Below are positions 47,028 to 57,826 of a stretch of 64,000 nucleotides of DNA, piece by piece. The stretch is from Roseateles chitinivorans (GTDB lineage: Bacteria > Pseudomonadota > Gammaproteobacteria > Burkholderiales > Burkholderiaceae_C): assembly GCF_002761755.1 (NCBI RefSeq), contig NZ_PEOG01000006.1, positions 62,001 through 126,000 of the forward strand, given 5' to 3'. The first letter of the stretch is position 1, and each line of letters opens with the position of its first letter. The notes below the pieces were generated by a model. That model worked only from the letters and a program-made list of their open reading frames with translations. It was not told where the DNA came from and did not search any database. A program made the translations under genes and the position numbers.

Positions 47028-49004
47028 ATGAAGACCGCGCCCATCGTTCCCGCCCGCGTCGACTTTTCCGGCGCCGTGCCCCACGCGCCCGAGTTCGGCG
47101 ACCTCTACCACGCACCGTTCGGTGCTTTCGAGCAGGCGCGGCTTGTCTTCCTGGCCGGCAACGGCTTGCCGGGTCGCTGGGCGGGCCGCACGCGCTTCGT
47201 CGTGCTGGAGACCGGCTTCGGCCTGGGGAACAACTTCCTGACGACCTGGGCGGCGTGGCGCGACGATCCCTCGCGCTGCGAGCGCCTGGTCTTCCTCAGC
47301 GTCGAGAAGCACCCGCTGACCCGCGACGACCTGGCGCGTGCCCATGCCGCATCGCCGGTCCCGGAATTGGCCGCGCAGCTGATCGACGCATGGCCCCCGC
47401 TCACACCCAACCTGCATGCGCTGGATTTCGAGAACGGACGGGTGCGACTGATGCTCGCGCTGGGCGACGCGCGGGACTGGCTGCCGGAGCTGGTGGCTTC
47501 GGTGGACGCGTTCTTCCTGGACGGCTTCGCTCCGGCGAAGAACCCCGAGTTGTGGGATGAAGCCGTGCTGCGTCAGACCGGCCGGCTGGCCGCTCCCGGC
47601 GCCACGGCCGCGACCTGGAGCGTGGCGCGGGCCGTGCGAGACGGGCTCGCCGCCGCGGGTTTCCAGGTGGAGAAGCGGCCGGGAACCGGCGGCAAATGGG
47701 CGACGACCGTCGCGACCTTCGCGCCGCGCCATCGCGCGCCGGAACCGCCTGGCCGCGCAAGGCCGCATCCCGCGCCGCGCGACGTGCTGATCGTCGGCGC
47801 CGGCTTGGCCGGCGCGGCCTGTGCACGCGTGCTGGCACGCGAGGGCTTGCAGGTGACGGTGCTCGAGGCCGGCCCCACGCCGGCCGGCCAGGCCTCCGGC
47901 AATCCGGGCGGGCTCTTTCACGGCACCCTCCATGCCGACGATGGCGTGCATGCGCGCTTAAACCGGGCCGCGGCCCTGGCGACGGAGCGCGAACTGCGCC
48001 GGATCGCCCCCACCCTGCCCTGGCTGCAATGGGGGTTGCTGCGGGTCGAGCGCGGGCCGCAGGCCCTCGACGACATGCGCGGCCTGCTGGACCGCAGCGG
48101 CCTGCCCGCGGCCTACATCCAGGCGCTCGATGCCGACGCAGCCGCGGCGCTGGCGAAGGTCCCGCTCGGGCGCCCCGCCTGGCACTTCCCGGGCGGTGGC
48201 GCGGTGTCGCCGCCAGCGCTCGTGGCGGCCTGGCTCGCGGAAGCGGCGCGCCGCCCGGGCTTCTCGCTGCGCCACGACACGGCCGTGGCAGGCCTGCAGC
48301 GCGACGACGCCAGCGGTCGCTGGGCCGCGCTCGGCGCGGACGGCACGACGATCGCGACCGCCGACGCGGTGGTGCTCTGCGGCGGCACCGCCAATGCCCA
48401 GCTGATGGCGGATTGGTCGGCTGGACCCGCGTGGCCGTGGATCTCGCAGCGCGGGCAACTGAGCACCCTGCCCCGGGATCGCTCGCCCTGCGTGCTCGGC
48501 CTGCCGGTGGCCGGGCTCGGCTACGCCTTGAGCCTGCCCGACGGCACGATGTGCTTCGGCGCCAGCGCCGATGCCGGCGATCCCGAACCCCAGCTTCGCG
48601 CCGCGGATCAGGCCCAGAACCTGGCTCGCCTGGCAGAGCTGCTGCCGGACGCCCTGGGCCACGCGCCAACGGCTTCAACGACCGTCGACGCGCTGGAGGG
48701 CGATCCGCTGCCGCTCGCAGGCCGCGTGGGGTGGCGCAGCCTGGTGCCGGACCGGCTGCCCATCGTCGGCGCCCTGCCCGCGCAGGCGCCGGCACAGCGC
48801 GCGGAACAGGTGCGCTTCTGGCCGCGGCATCCGGGGCTGATGGTGCTCGGCGCACTGGGCTCCCGCGGCATCACGTCGGCGACGCTGTGCGCGGAGCTCA
48901 TCGCCGCGCAGCTCACTGGGGCACCGTGGCCGATTGAAGCCAGCCTGGCCGAGGCCGTCGATCCGGCGCGCTTCGGCGCGAAGCAGCGCAGAAGCGGCGG
49001 ATGA
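47028..49004 (+). CDS. mnmC: Bifunctional tRNA mnm5s2U34 biosynthesis protein MnmC
   Basis: A 658-residue two-domain enzyme acting on the wobble uridine of some tRNAs. The N-terminal SAM-dependent domain (about 1-240; FVVLETGFGLGNNFLTTWAA, SVDAFFLDGFAPAKNPELWD) methylates nm5s2U34. The C-terminal FAD domain (from about 255; DVLIVGAGLAGAACARVLAR, ASGNPGGLFHGTLHADDG) first removes the carboxymethyl group. Length is normal. The ATG at 47028 is preferred to one 20 codons earlier. It converges on the 11-residue-repeat gene. Confidence 0.94.
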   Translation: MKTAPIVPARVDFSGAVPHAPEFGDLYHAPFGAFEQARLVFLAGNGLPGRWAGRTRFVVLETGFGLGNNFLTTWAAWRDDPSRCERLVFLSVEKHPLTRDDLARAHAASPVPELAAQLIDAWPPLTPNLHALDFENGRVRLMLALGDARDWLPELVASVDAFFLDGFAPAKNPELWDEAVLRQTGRLAAPGATAATWSVARAVRDGLAAAGFQVEKRPGTGGKWATTVATFAPRHRAPEPPGRARPHPAPRDVLIVGAGLAGAACARVLAREGLQVTVLEAGPTPAGQASGNPGGLFHGTLHADDGVHARLNRAAALATERELRRIAPTLPWLQWGLLRVERGPQALDDMRGLLDRSGLPAAYIQALDADAAAALAKVPLGRPAWHFPGGGAVSPPALVAAWLAEAARRPGFSLRHDTAVAGLQRDDASGRWAALGADGTTIATADAVVLCGGTANAQLMADWSAGPAWPWISQRGQLSTLPRDRSPCVLGLPVAGLGYALSLPDGTMCFGASADAGDPEPQLRAADQAQNLARLAELLPDALGHAPTASTTVDALEGDPLPLAGRVGWRSLVPDRLPIVGALPAQAPAQRAEQVRFWPRHPGLMVLGALGSRGITSATLCAELIAAQLTGAPWPIEASLAEAVDPARFGAKQRRSGG

Positions 49005-49030
49005 CCTCAGTCATGCCTGGTCATGGTCGG

Positions 49031-49657
49031 TCATGGCTGGGCTGGCAGCGCCTCCGGCTTCACCATCACCGCGGACACGGCCTCACGGGCCCGCGAGGAC
49101 GGCGGGAAGTGCGGTGACATCAGCGTCACGAAGGCCGCCGCCGCGGTGATCGCGCTGAGCCCGATGCCCAGCCCCCACTTGATGGCGCTCGTGACCGTCT
49201 GATGCATCTCCGCGCGCAGTCCGCCGATCGAGTCCTTGATCTCGGCGCGCAGACCTCCCACCTCCTGCTTCAGCTCGCTGCGAAGCCCGCCGAGCTCGTG
49301 CTTCATCTCGCTGCGCAGGTCGCCGATCTCCTGTTTCATCTCGCTGCGCAGGTCGCCGATCTCCTGTTTCATCTCGCTGCGGAGCTCACCGAGCTCCTCC
49401 TTCATCTCGCTGCGCAGGGCGCCGATCTCGTGCTTCATCTCGCTGCGGAGCGCACCGACCTCCTGCGCCAGTTGTTCACGCGTCGCCAGCGTGGGCAGCA
49501 CGGTGTCCATCCGCGTCTTCAACGCCTGGACCTGGATCGCCAGATCCGCCACGCCCACACTGCCGCGGTCGCCGCGCAGCCCGTTGTCGATTCCTTGCAT
49601 CGCCTTCTCCAACATCGCTGACGAGCCCTTGCCCATCCCAGGCGACGACTCTGCCAC
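49031..49657 (-). CDS. Membrane-anchored 11-residue-repeat coiled-coil protein
   Basis: A 208-residue protein. Residues 66-153 are eight back-to-back 11-residue repeats of the form ExGxLRSEMKx, predicted as a long amphipathic right-handed (hendecad) coiled coil. A hydrophobic segment (WGLGIGLSAITAAAAFVTLM, about 161-180) follows, then a 28-residue tail. The shape recalls DUF1640-type coiled-coil membrane proteins, but I do not assign a family. The GTG at 49657 is the outermost start; ATGs at 49636 and 49615 are equally possible since no ribosome site stands out. Function unknown. Confidence 0.72.
   Translation of the reverse strand: MAESSPGMGKGSSAMLEKAMQGIDNGLRGDRGSVGVADLAIQVQALKTRMDTVLPTLATREQLAQEVGALRSEMKHEIGALRSEMKEELGELRSEMKQEIGDLRSEMKQEIGDLRSEMKHELGGLRSELKQEVGGLRAEIKDSIGGLRAEMHQTVTSAIKWGLGIGLSAITAAAAFVTLMSPHFPPSSRAREAVSAVMVKPEALPAQP
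49199..49462 (-). repeat. Tandem 33-bp coding repeat, eight units
   Basis: Eight consecutive 33-bp units encode the 11-residue repeats of the membrane coiled-coil protein. Units in the middle (about 49310-49375) are nearly identical at DNA level, those at the edges more diverged, as expected from unequal crossing-over or slippage. Copy number may vary between strains. Confidence 0.85.
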
Positions 49658-49941
49658 CGGACGCGACCATCGACTTGCAAACGTCGGGGGAGCCGACGGG
49701 GGAGTGAGATCCCCCCTTGCGGAGGATCAACCGGATTCCGCCGCGGTGCCGGATCGGACCCGACGCAGCAGGGACCGGCGCCCCGAGCGTGACGGATGAC
49801 GCATTCCCCGCCGCGCGTCGCCGCGGTCGTTCAAGTTTCCGACGCCCGCGTCGATATGGAGCGGAAACGCCGCCAAGGGCGTGCCGCGCTCCGTCCGGGC
49901 GCGGGCCAATCAACGCACATCGACATCTGTAGGGGACATCC

Positions 49942-51492
49942 ATGATTCATCTCGTCGCCGGCCGATCGATCGGCCAGCGGCTCGGCGTGGTGCTGGGCCT
50001 GGTGCTGCTGATCGCTTTCGTGGGCTCGGGCCTGAGTTACCTGGCGCTGGGCCGCGTGGCCGCCGAGACCGACGTGATGTTCAACCAGGACCTGGCCGCC
50101 GAGCGCGTCGCCTCCGACTGGTACCGCAACATCACCAACGGCGTGAACCGCACCAGCGCGATCGCCGTCAGCGCCGACCCCAGCCTCGCCCAGTTCTTCG
50201 CCGCGACCTCGGCCGAGTCGACCCGGCAGTCGGGCGAGCTGCAGAAGCGGCTCGACGGCTACATGGTCACGCCGGACGAACGCCGGATGTTCGACACGCT
50301 CAGCGAGGCGCGCAAGGGCTACCTGAGCTCGCGCGACGCCGTGGCGGCCAGCAAGAAGACCGGCGAGGCCGAGAAGGCGCGCGAGATCTTCGACCGCGAC
50401 TTCCAACCCGCCGCCACCCGGTTCCAGGAAGCGATCCAGGCCATCGTGCAGCACAAGCGCAGCCTGCTGGACGACGCCGCCCAGCAGGTCGACGCGACCA
50501 ACCGCCGGGCGCGCACGGCGCTGCTGGTGTTCTCGCTGGTGGCGCTCGGCCTGGGCGTGTGGTTCGCGGTCACCCTGACACGCTCGATCACCCGTCCGCT
50601 GCAGGGCGCGGCCGAGGTCGCCGACGCCATCGCCCACTTCAACCTGACCCGGCCGGTGCCGGCCGGCGGCCGTGATGAAACCGGCAAGCTGCTGGGCTCG
50701 CTGGGCGGCATGCAGGCGCAGTTGCTGAAGCTGATCGGCGACGTGCGCGGCTCCGCGGAAAGCATCGGCACCGCCAGCGCCGAGATCGCGACCGGCAACC
50801 ACGACCTCAGCGCGCGCACCGAGCAGACCGCCTCCAACCTGCAGGAGGTCGCGGCCTCGATGACCCAGCTGACCGGCACCGTGCGCCAGACGGCGGACTC
50901 GGCGATGACGGCCAACCAGCTGTCGAGCTCGGCGGCGGAAACGGCGCAGCGCGGCGGCTCGGTGATGGGTCAGGTGGTGGCGACGATGGGCGAGATCAGC
51001 GAGAGCTCGCGCCGCATCGCCGACATCATCGGCACGATCGACGGCATCGCCTTCCAGACCAACATCCTGGCGCTGAACGCGGCGGTGGAAGCCGCCCGCG
51101 CCGGCGAACAGGGTCGCGGCTTCGCGGTGGTGGCGAGCGAGGTGCGCTCGCTGGCGCAGCGCAGCGCCGAGGCCGCCAAGGAGATCAAGACGCTGATCGG
51201 CGCCAGCGTGGAGCGGGTGGAGTCCGGCTCGCGCCTGGTCGAGGATGCCGGCGGCGCGATGACCGAGATCGTGGCCAGCGTCCAGCGCGTGGCCGACATC
51301 ATCGGCGAGATCAGCGCAGCCTCGCGCGAGCAGAGCGACGGCATCAACCAGGTCAACGCGGCCATCGGCCAGCTCGACCAGATGACGCAGCAGAACGCGG
51401 CCCTGGTCGAGGAATCGGCCGCCGCGGCTGAGAGCCTGAAGGAGCAGTCGCAGCGGCTGGCCGGCGCGATCTCGGTGTTCCGGCTGCGCTGA
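49942..51492 (+). CDS. Methyl-accepting chemotaxis protein
   Basis: A 516-residue chemoreceptor: helix 1 at about 15-37, a periplasmic four-helix ligand domain (to about 190; FNQDLAAERVASDWYRNITN), helix 2 at about 193-213, HAMP, and a cytoplasmic signalling region whose tip reads GIAFQTNILALNAAVEAARA. Methylation helices flank it. The C-terminus ends ISVFRLR without the CheR-binding pentapeptide. AGGGG lies upstream of the ATG. No che genes are adjacent. The ligand is not predictable. It converges on rpiA with a 9-bp gap. Confidence 0.94.
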   Translation: MIHLVAGRSIGQRLGVVLGLVLLIAFVGSGLSYLALGRVAAETDVMFNQDLAAERVASDWYRNITNGVNRTSAIAVSADPSLAQFFAATSAESTRQSGELQKRLDGYMVTPDERRMFDTLSEARKGYLSSRDAVAASKKTGEAEKAREIFDRDFQPAATRFQEAIQAIVQHKRSLLDDAAQQVDATNRRARTALLVFSLVALGLGVWFAVTLTRSITRPLQGAAEVADAIAHFNLTRPVPAGGRDETGKLLGSLGGMQAQLLKLIGDVRGSAESIGTASAEIATGNHDLSARTEQTASNLQEVAASMTQLTGTVRQTADSAMTANQLSSSAAETAQRGGSVMGQVVATMGEISESSRRIADIIGTIDGIAFQTNILALNAAVEAARAGEQGRGFAVVASEVRSLAQRSAEAAKEIKTLIGASVERVESGSRLVEDAGGAMTEIVASVQRVADIIGEISAASREQSDGINQVNAAIGQLDQMTQQNAALVEESAAAAESLKEQSQRLAGAISVFRLR

Positions 51493-51501
51493 GCGCGCGG
51501 C

Positions 51502-52161
51502 TCAGAAGGTCATCGTCCGGACGCCCTGCGCCGTCCCCAGCAGGCACACGCCCGCCTTGTTGCGGGCGAAGACGCCGACGGTGACCACGCCGGGCCACTG
51601 GCTGACCTCGGCCTCGAAGGCGGCGGGATCGGTGATCCGCAGGCCCTTGACGTCGAGGATGTGGCAGCTGTTGTCGGTCACGCAGTCCTTGCGCAGCACC
51701 GGCTCGGCGCCCATCGCGCGGAAGCGGCGCGCAATCTGCGCGGCGGCCATCGGGATCACCTCGACCGGCACCGGGAACGCGCCCAGGACGTCGACCAGCT
51801 TGCTCTCGTCGGCGATGCAGACGAAGGTCTTCGCCAAGTCGGCCACGATCTTCTCGCGCGTCAGCGCCGCGCCGCCGCCCTTGACCATGTGGCCCTGGCG
51901 ATCGATCTCGTCGGCGCCGTCGATGTAGACCTGCAGCGACTCGACCTCCGATGCGTCCAGCACCGGGATGCCCAGCGCCTTCATGCGCTCGGTGCTGCGT
52001 ACCGAACTGGACACCGCGCCGGCGATGCGCATGCCGCTGGCGGCCAGCGCATCGATGAACTTGTCCACCGTCGAGCCGGTGCCCACGCCCACCACCGTGT
52101 CCGGCGTCACGTACTGCAATGCGGCTTGGCCGACCAGGGTCTTCAATTCGTCTTGGGTCAT
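51502..52161 (-). CDS. rpiA: Ribose-5-phosphate isomerase A
   Basis: A 219-residue enzyme interconverting ribose 5-phosphate and ribulose 5-phosphate in the pentose phosphate pathway. Seen: [16 protein letters not shown] (phosphate loop), [20 protein letters not shown] with the catalytic Asp residues, [20 protein letters not shown] with the [11 protein letters not shown] segment, and [14 protein letters not shown]. Length is normal. The neighbour downstream is the convergent chemoreceptor gene. Confidence 0.96.
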   Translation of the reverse strand: MTQDELKTLVGQAALQYVTPDTVVGVGTGSTVDKFIDALAASGMRIAGAVSSSVRSTERMKALGIPVLDASEVESLQVYIDGADEIDRQGHMVKGGGAALTREKIVADLAKTFVCIADESKLVDVLGAFPVPVEVIPMAAAQIARRFRAMGAEPVLRKDCVTDNSCHILDVKGLRITDPAAFEAEVSQWPGVVTVGVFARNKAGVCLLGTAQGVRTMTF

Positions 52162-52218
52162 GGGGATGCGGGGGCTGCGGAGGAAAGCCGCGATTATCGC
52201 CGCCGGCCTTCCCCGGAG

Positions 52219-52692
52219 TCAGGCGGGCGAGGACCTCAGGCCGTAGACCTTGCCGTCGACGAAGAGGTACTCCGCGCGCAGCACCGCGGCGCCCTGCTCA
52301 CCCGGCGCGGCAAAGCCGATCACCGACAGCGTGGTCCCGGGCTTGATCTCCTGGACCTGCCAGGCCTCGAGCCGCGTCAGCGGCGCGAGCTCCACCTGCC
52401 AGCGCCGATCGCGCCGCGTCGGCAATTGCGCCTTCGCCAGCAGCGCGGCGCCGTCCACCGTGGTCGTCTGCTTCGGCAAGGCGCGCTGTTGGAGGTCCTG
52501 CGGCAGGGCCTGGCGCTCGGGCAGCTCCAGCTCCAGCTCGGCATGCGGATTGCGCCAGAGCACCTTGATCGCGCGCCCCTCCAGGTACAGCGGGCGGTCC
52601 TGATCGAAACTGCTCCAGCCGTGGTGGGCGCGGACGGCGGTGGGGAGCCAAGGCGCGGCCGCGAGCGCGGCCAGCAGTGAACGTCGTTCCAT
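52219..52692 (-). CDS. DUF6152 family exported protein
   Basis: A 157-residue protein with a signal peptide (ERRSLLAALAAAPWLPTAVR, cleavage near AHA/H) and a mature part beginning HHGWSSFDQDRPLYLEGRAI, then VLWRNPHAELELELPER. The conserved HHGWSSFD and NPHxxL motifs match the DUF6152 family; histidines may bind metal, but no function is established. AAGGAGG five bases upstream of the ATG sets the start. A membrane protein gene lies 85 bp upstream on the same strand and may be its partner. Confidence 0.85.
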   Translation of the reverse strand: MERRSLLAALAAAPWLPTAVRAHHGWSSFDQDRPLYLEGRAIKVLWRNPHAELELELPERQALPQDLQQRALPKQTTTVDGAALLAKAQLPTRRDRRWQVELAPLTRLEAWQVQEIKPGTTLSVIGFAAPGEQGAAVLRAEYLFVDGKVYGLRSSPA

Positions 52693-52777
52693 CGAAGCCT
52701 CCTTGTGCGACGCGCCGGCGGTGATGCTGTCCGGGCGGGCCCGACCCCGTCGATCGGTGATCGGCCGTCGATGGGCC

Positions 52778-53206
52778 TCAGACGAAGGCGATCCAGCGCC
52801 CGCAGATGATGACAGCGACCCAAATCCCCAACGACAGCAGGCATTGCCAGCGGCCCAGCCGGTCCTGCGCACGCACGCCGCCTCGCCAATGGAACCAGGC
52901 CGCATTCAGGCCCGCCAGGGCGATCAGCGCGAGCTTCACCCGCAGCGCCGGATTGACCCACAACTCCTGCGGCTGGGTCGCGAACATCGCCGCGCCGGAC
53001 ACGGCGCACAGCGCGAAGCCCGCCAGCGCCGTGGGAATCGCCAGTCGCGCCAGCGCGGTGGGGTCCAGCTCTCGACGCGCGCTCAGCGCACGCAGTTCAA
53101 AGACCAGCAGGCCGCCGAACAGCGCGCCCAGTCCGACCAGGTGCACGACCGACCATGCCGGGTAGGCCCAGGGATGGGCCGCCAGCGCCGTCAGCGTCTC
53201 CCACAT
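52778..53206 (-). CDS. Four-helix membrane protein (CopD-like)
   Basis: A 142-residue membrane protein with four hydrophobic helices (PAWSVVHLVGLGALFGGLLV, LARLAIPTALAGFALCAVSG, ALRVKLALIALAGLNAAWFH, LSLGIWVAVIICGRWIAFV). Histidines in helices 1 and 3 (VVHLVGLG, AAWFHWRG) resemble the CopD or cytochrome-b-like topology. Upstream of the DUF6152 gene on the same strand, so probably co-transcribed. Function unknown; haem or copper binding is only a guess. Confidence 0.75.
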   Translation of the reverse strand: MWETLTALAAHPWAYPAWSVVHLVGLGALFGGLLVFELRALSARRELDPTALARLAIPTALAGFALCAVSGAAMFATQPQELWVNPALRVKLALIALAGLNAAWFHWRGGVRAQDRLGRWQCLLSLGIWVAVIICGRWIAFV

Positions 53207-53335
53207 GGATTCAGCCCGCCGTCCGGTGCGGACCGGGGCAAGGCGTGGCAGGCGGAAGACGCCAGGCCCTCATGCGCTCGCCCCTCGTGCGCTCAGCCCT
53301 CATGCGCTTCCCATGCGCTCGTGGGCGGGCGCCGC

Positions 53336-54469
<1,134 letters not shown>

Positions 54470-54572
54470 GGCGGCGGCGGGTGCCCTCTCGGACACGGAA
54501 ACGCGGAAAACGAAGCGGCGATTATCCGCCCGCCCGCCGCCCTGCCGCGTGCCGAGCCAGCAATTCCGGACA

Positions 54573-55550
54573 TCAGCCGCCACGCTTCATCGACGCCAGC
54601 CCCACCGCCGCCGCCGCGACGACGAATCCGGCCAGCGACAGCGCGCCCAGGTGCTCGCCCAGCAGCGCCACGCCCATCAGCGCCGACACGCCGGGGATCA
54701 GGTAGAACAGCCGTGCCACCGCCGCCGCCTGGCCGCGCCGGATCATCACGAACATCAGGCTGAACGCGCCGATCGAGTTCACCAGGCCGAGCCACAGCGT
54801 CGCGCCGATCAACTCGGCGCTCCAGTCCGGCACGCCGGGCTCGCGCCACCAGGCCAGGGCCGTGACCGTGAGCGCCGAGACCGTCATCTGGATGCCGCTG
54901 CCGGTGCGCAGGTCCATGCCGGCGCAGAAGCGCTTCTGGTACAGCGTGCCGGCCACCAGTCCCGCCAGGCCCACCAGCCCCGCGCCGTAGGCCTGCCAGG
55001 CGCCGCCGCCCAGCGGCCGATCGGCGATCACCAGCGCCACGCCGGCCAGCCCGCCGAGCATGCCCGTCCATTGGCCCGCGCTCATGCGCTCGGCCAGCCA
55101 CAGGTGCGCGCCGAGCGCGGTGGCCAGCGGCATCAGGCCGATCAGCAGCGCGGCCACGCCGGTGGGCAGCCCCCATGCGATCGCGCAATAGACGCCAGAG
55201 AAGTGCAGCACCTGCATGAGCAAGCCGACGATGCCGAGGTGGATCCAGGCCCGCGGCGTCTTCGGCCAGGGCGCGCCGGTCGCCACCGACACACCGAGCA
55301 GAACCGCCGCCGCCAGGCCGAAGCGCAGTGCGAGCAGGGTGAACGGGCCGGCATGCGGCAGCGCCAGCTTGCCGGCCAGGTAACCGGTGCTCCACAGCAG
55401 GATGAAGAGCGACGGCAGGCTCAGCGCGACCAGCGCGCCGAGGCGGTCGCTCCGCGCCGCGACGGCTGCTCGGCGGTCCGGCCGGGGGGCGCTCGCCAGC
55501 GCGAAACGCCCTGCGGGGCGGGAAAGGAGGCTGGGCATGGATGACGACAT
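54573..55550 (-). CDS. EamA/DMT family transporter
   Basis: A 325-residue inner-membrane protein with ten predicted helices in two EamA repeats (FILLWSTGYLAGKLALPHAG, VLHFSGVYCAIAWGLPTGVA, LGLVNSIGAFSLMFVMIRRG, LFYLIPGVSALMGVALLGEH). It resembles exporters of amino acids or metabolites (RhtA/YdcZ-like). The first 35 residues are Ser/Arg-rich. CTGGAG upstream of the ATG at 55550 fixes the start. It is divergent from a LysR gene that likely controls it; a candidate operator lies between. Confidence 0.9.
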   Translation of the reverse strand: MSSSMPSLLSRPAGRFALASAPRPDRRAAVAARSDRLGALVALSLPSLFILLWSTGYLAGKLALPHAGPFTLLALRFGLAAAVLLGVSVATGAPWPKTPRAWIHLGIVGLLMQVLHFSGVYCAIAWGLPTGVAALLIGLMPLATALGAHLWLAERMSAGQWTGMLGGLAGVALVIADRPLGGGAWQAYGAGLVGLAGLVAGTLYQKRFCAGMDLRTGSGIQMTVSALTVTALAWWREPGVPDWSAELIGATLWLGLVNSIGAFSLMFVMIRRGQAAAVARLFYLIPGVSALMGVALLGEHLGALSLAGFVVAAAAVGLASMKRGG

Positions 55551-55630
55551 GACGGACTCCAGGAGGAACGGATGGACGCACTCTAGAAACGAGCGCCCGT
55601 GGACACAATCCGCTGTCACTTCGTTTTAGA

Positions 55631-55647
55631 GTTTCCATATCGAGAAC
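55631..55647. promoter_or_regulatory. Candidate LysR-type operator (GTT-N11-AAC)
   Basis: GTT and AAC flank exactly 11 bases, the T-N11-A pattern of LysR-type boxes, in the spacer between the EamA-type gene and its divergent LysR gene, 16 bp before the regulator start codon. Confidence 0.4.
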
Positions 55648-55662
55648 AATCGGAATCTCACC

Positions 55663-56625
55663 ATGGGACGTCTGGAAGACCTTCAGGCCTTTGCCCGCGT
55701 CGTCGACGCGCGCAGCTTCTCGGGCGCGGCCAAGCTGCTGGGCGCGACCAAGTCGGCCGTCAGCAAGCAGGTCGCGCGCTTGGAGCAGCAGCTGGGCACC
55801 CGGTTGCTGCACCGGACGACCCGCAGCATCAGCCCCACCGCCGAGGGACGCGGCGTGTACGAGCGCGCACTGCGCCTGCTGGAGGAAGCGCAGGCGCTGG
55901 ATGCGGAGCTCGCCGGCCAGCGGGAGCAGCCGCGGGGCGTGCTGCGGCTCAGCACCTCCACCGCCTTCGGCAACCTGCAATTCACCGCGCTGCTCACCGA
56001 GTTCTGCGCGCGCCATCCGCAGTTGCAGGTCGTGCTGGGGCTCAACGACCGCTATGTCGACCTGGCCGAGGAAGGTTTCGACCTCGTGCTGCGGCTGACC
56101 GGCCGCCCGAGCCCCGGCCTGGTGGCGCGCAAGCTGGCGGAGATCCGTTTCGTGCTGTGCGCGTCGCCGGCCTACCTCGCGGCGCAGGGCACGCCCACCT
56201 CGGTCGCCGAGCTGGCCGACCACCGCTGCCTGCGCTTCGGCTATCTGCACGCGCCGGAGCGTTGGCGCTTCCGTCACCCGGACCAGGGCGAGGCCGAGGT
56301 CGAGATCTCCGGCGCGCTGCGCTTCGAGAGCGGCCTGACCGCCAACAGCAGCGAATCGCTGCGCGTGGCCGCGCTCGCCGGCATGGGGCTGGCGGTGCTG
56401 CCGACCTACGCCATCGGCCGCGACCTGCGCGCCGGTCGCCTGATCGCGCTGCTTCCCGATTGGACGCCGCTCGGCGGACCGGCCGAGGCCGACACGCTCT
56501 ATGCGGTCTATCTGCCCAGCCGCTTTCCCAGTCCCAAGGTCCGGGCGCTGATCGACTTCTGTGTCGAGCGATTGGGGGACGTGCCGCCCTGGGACCGCCC
56601 GGAGCCTGCGCTCCAGGCCCCGTGA
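55663..56625 (+). CDS. LysR family transcriptional regulator
   Basis: A 320-residue LysR-type protein: winged helix-turn-helix at about 2-62 (MGRLEDLQAFARVVDARSFS, then ATKSAVSKQVARLEQQLGTR) and an effector domain of the CrgA/PecT-like type (VDLAEEGFDLVLRLTGRPSP, then FVLCASPAYLAAQGTP). The ATG at 55663 follows immediately after an AT-rich spacer with a possible operator. It is divergent from the EamA-type transporter gene and probably regulates it. The ligand is unknown. Confidence 0.92.
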   Translation: MGRLEDLQAFARVVDARSFSGAAKLLGATKSAVSKQVARLEQQLGTRLLHRTTRSISPTAEGRGVYERALRLLEEAQALDAELAGQREQPRGVLRLSTSTAFGNLQFTALLTEFCARHPQLQVVLGLNDRYVDLAEEGFDLVLRLTGRPSPGLVARKLAEIRFVLCASPAYLAAQGTPTSVAELADHRCLRFGYLHAPERWRFRHPDQGEAEVEISGALRFESGLTANSSESLRVAALAGMGLAVLPTYAIGRDLRAGRLIALLPDWTPLGGPAEADTLYAVYLPSRFPSPKVRALIDFCVERLGDVPPWDRPEPALQAP

Positions 56626-56758
56626 AACCGGCTCGCCCGACATGCCCGTCCGGGCCGAGGCCCGTTGGAGCTAGGGCGAGTCCCCCATCACCGTTCGCAC
56701 GCCGGGAGTAGGCGCGACCGGCCCCCGCGAGGACGCGATGAGACAATGCCGCCCCATC

Positions 56759-57799
56759 ATGGCCCTCATCCCCTACGGCTTCGCCCGTCCCTTCCTGTTC
56801 GGCCTGGATCCCGAACACGCGCACGAACTGACCCTGGGCAGCATCGCCCGCCTCCAGAACACGCCGGCCCAATGCGCCTGGGCCCAGACGCGGGTGTCGG
56901 ATCCGGTGACCGTCGCCGGACTGAAGTTCCCCAACCGCATCGGCCTGGCCGCCGGCCTCGACAAGAACGGACGCTGCATCGACGGCCTGGGCGCGATGGG
57001 CTTCGGCTTCATCGAGGTGGGCACGGTCACGCCCAAGGCCCAGCCGGGCAACGACAAGCCGCGCATGTTCCGCCTGCCGGCCCGGCAGGCGCTGATCAAC
57101 CGGCTCGGCTTCAACAACGAGGGGCTGGACGCGTTCATCGCCAACGTGAAGCGCTCGCACAGCTTCCGTCACCACGGCGGTCTGCTGGGGCTGAACATCG
57201 GCAAGAACGCCGTCACGCCGATCGAGCGCGCCGTCGACGACTACCTGATCGGCCTGGAAGGCGTGTTCCCGCACGCGGACTACATCACCGTCAACATCTC
57301 CAGCCCCAACACGAAGAACCTGCGCCAGCTGCAGAGCGACGAGGCCCTGGATGCGCTGCTCGGTCCGCTGCAGGCGCGCCGCCTGGCGCTGCAGGACGAG
57401 AGCGGCCGGCAGGTGCCGCTGTTCGTGAAAATCGCGCCCGACCTGGATGAGGATCAGGTGGCGGTGATCGCCGCGAGCCTGAAGCGCCATGGCATCGACG
57501 GCGCGATCGCGACCAACACCACGATCGCCCGCGATGCGGTGCAGGGCCTGCCGCATGCCGGCGAAACCGGCGGCCTGTCGGGGGCGCCGGTCTTCGAGGC
57601 CAGCAACCGCGTCATCCGCCTGCTGCGCGCCGCCCTGGGCAGCGGGTATCCGATCATCGGCGTGGGCGGCGTGCTCAGCGGCGAGGATGCGCGCGCCAAG
57701 CTGCAGGCCGGCGCCGACCTGGTCCAGCTCTACACCGGCCTGATCTACAAGGGCCCGGCCCTGGTGCCGGAGTGCGCCAGGGCGATGGCGCGGCTCTGA
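56759..57799 (+). CDS. pyrD: Dihydroorotate dehydrogenase (quinone), class 2
   Basis: A 346-residue FMN enzyme of the inner membrane face, oxidising dihydroorotate in pyrimidine synthesis with quinone as acceptor. Seen: the membrane-associated N-terminus ([20 protein letters not shown]), [38 protein letters not shown] with the catalytic Ser, [24 protein letters not shown] and [20 protein letters not shown] (FMN phosphate). The ATG at 56759 is preferred; an upstream in-frame ATG at 56738 is possible. GACAAT just before it may be a -10 element. A terminator follows. Confidence 0.95.
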   Translation: MALIPYGFARPFLFGLDPEHAHELTLGSIARLQNTPAQCAWAQTRVSDPVTVAGLKFPNRIGLAAGLDKNGRCIDGLGAMGFGFIEVGTVTPKAQPGNDKPRMFRLPARQALINRLGFNNEGLDAFIANVKRSHSFRHHGGLLGLNIGKNAVTPIERAVDDYLIGLEGVFPHADYITVNISSPNTKNLRQLQSDEALDALLGPLQARRLALQDESGRQVPLFVKIAPDLDEDQVAVIAASLKRHGIDGAIATNTTIARDAVQGLPHAGETGGLSGAPVFEASNRVIRLLRAALGSGYPIIGVGGVLSGEDARAKLQAGADLVQLYTGLIYKGPALVPECARAMARL

Positions 57800-57826
57800 C
57801 GACGCCCCGCCTCCCTCAAGACGACG

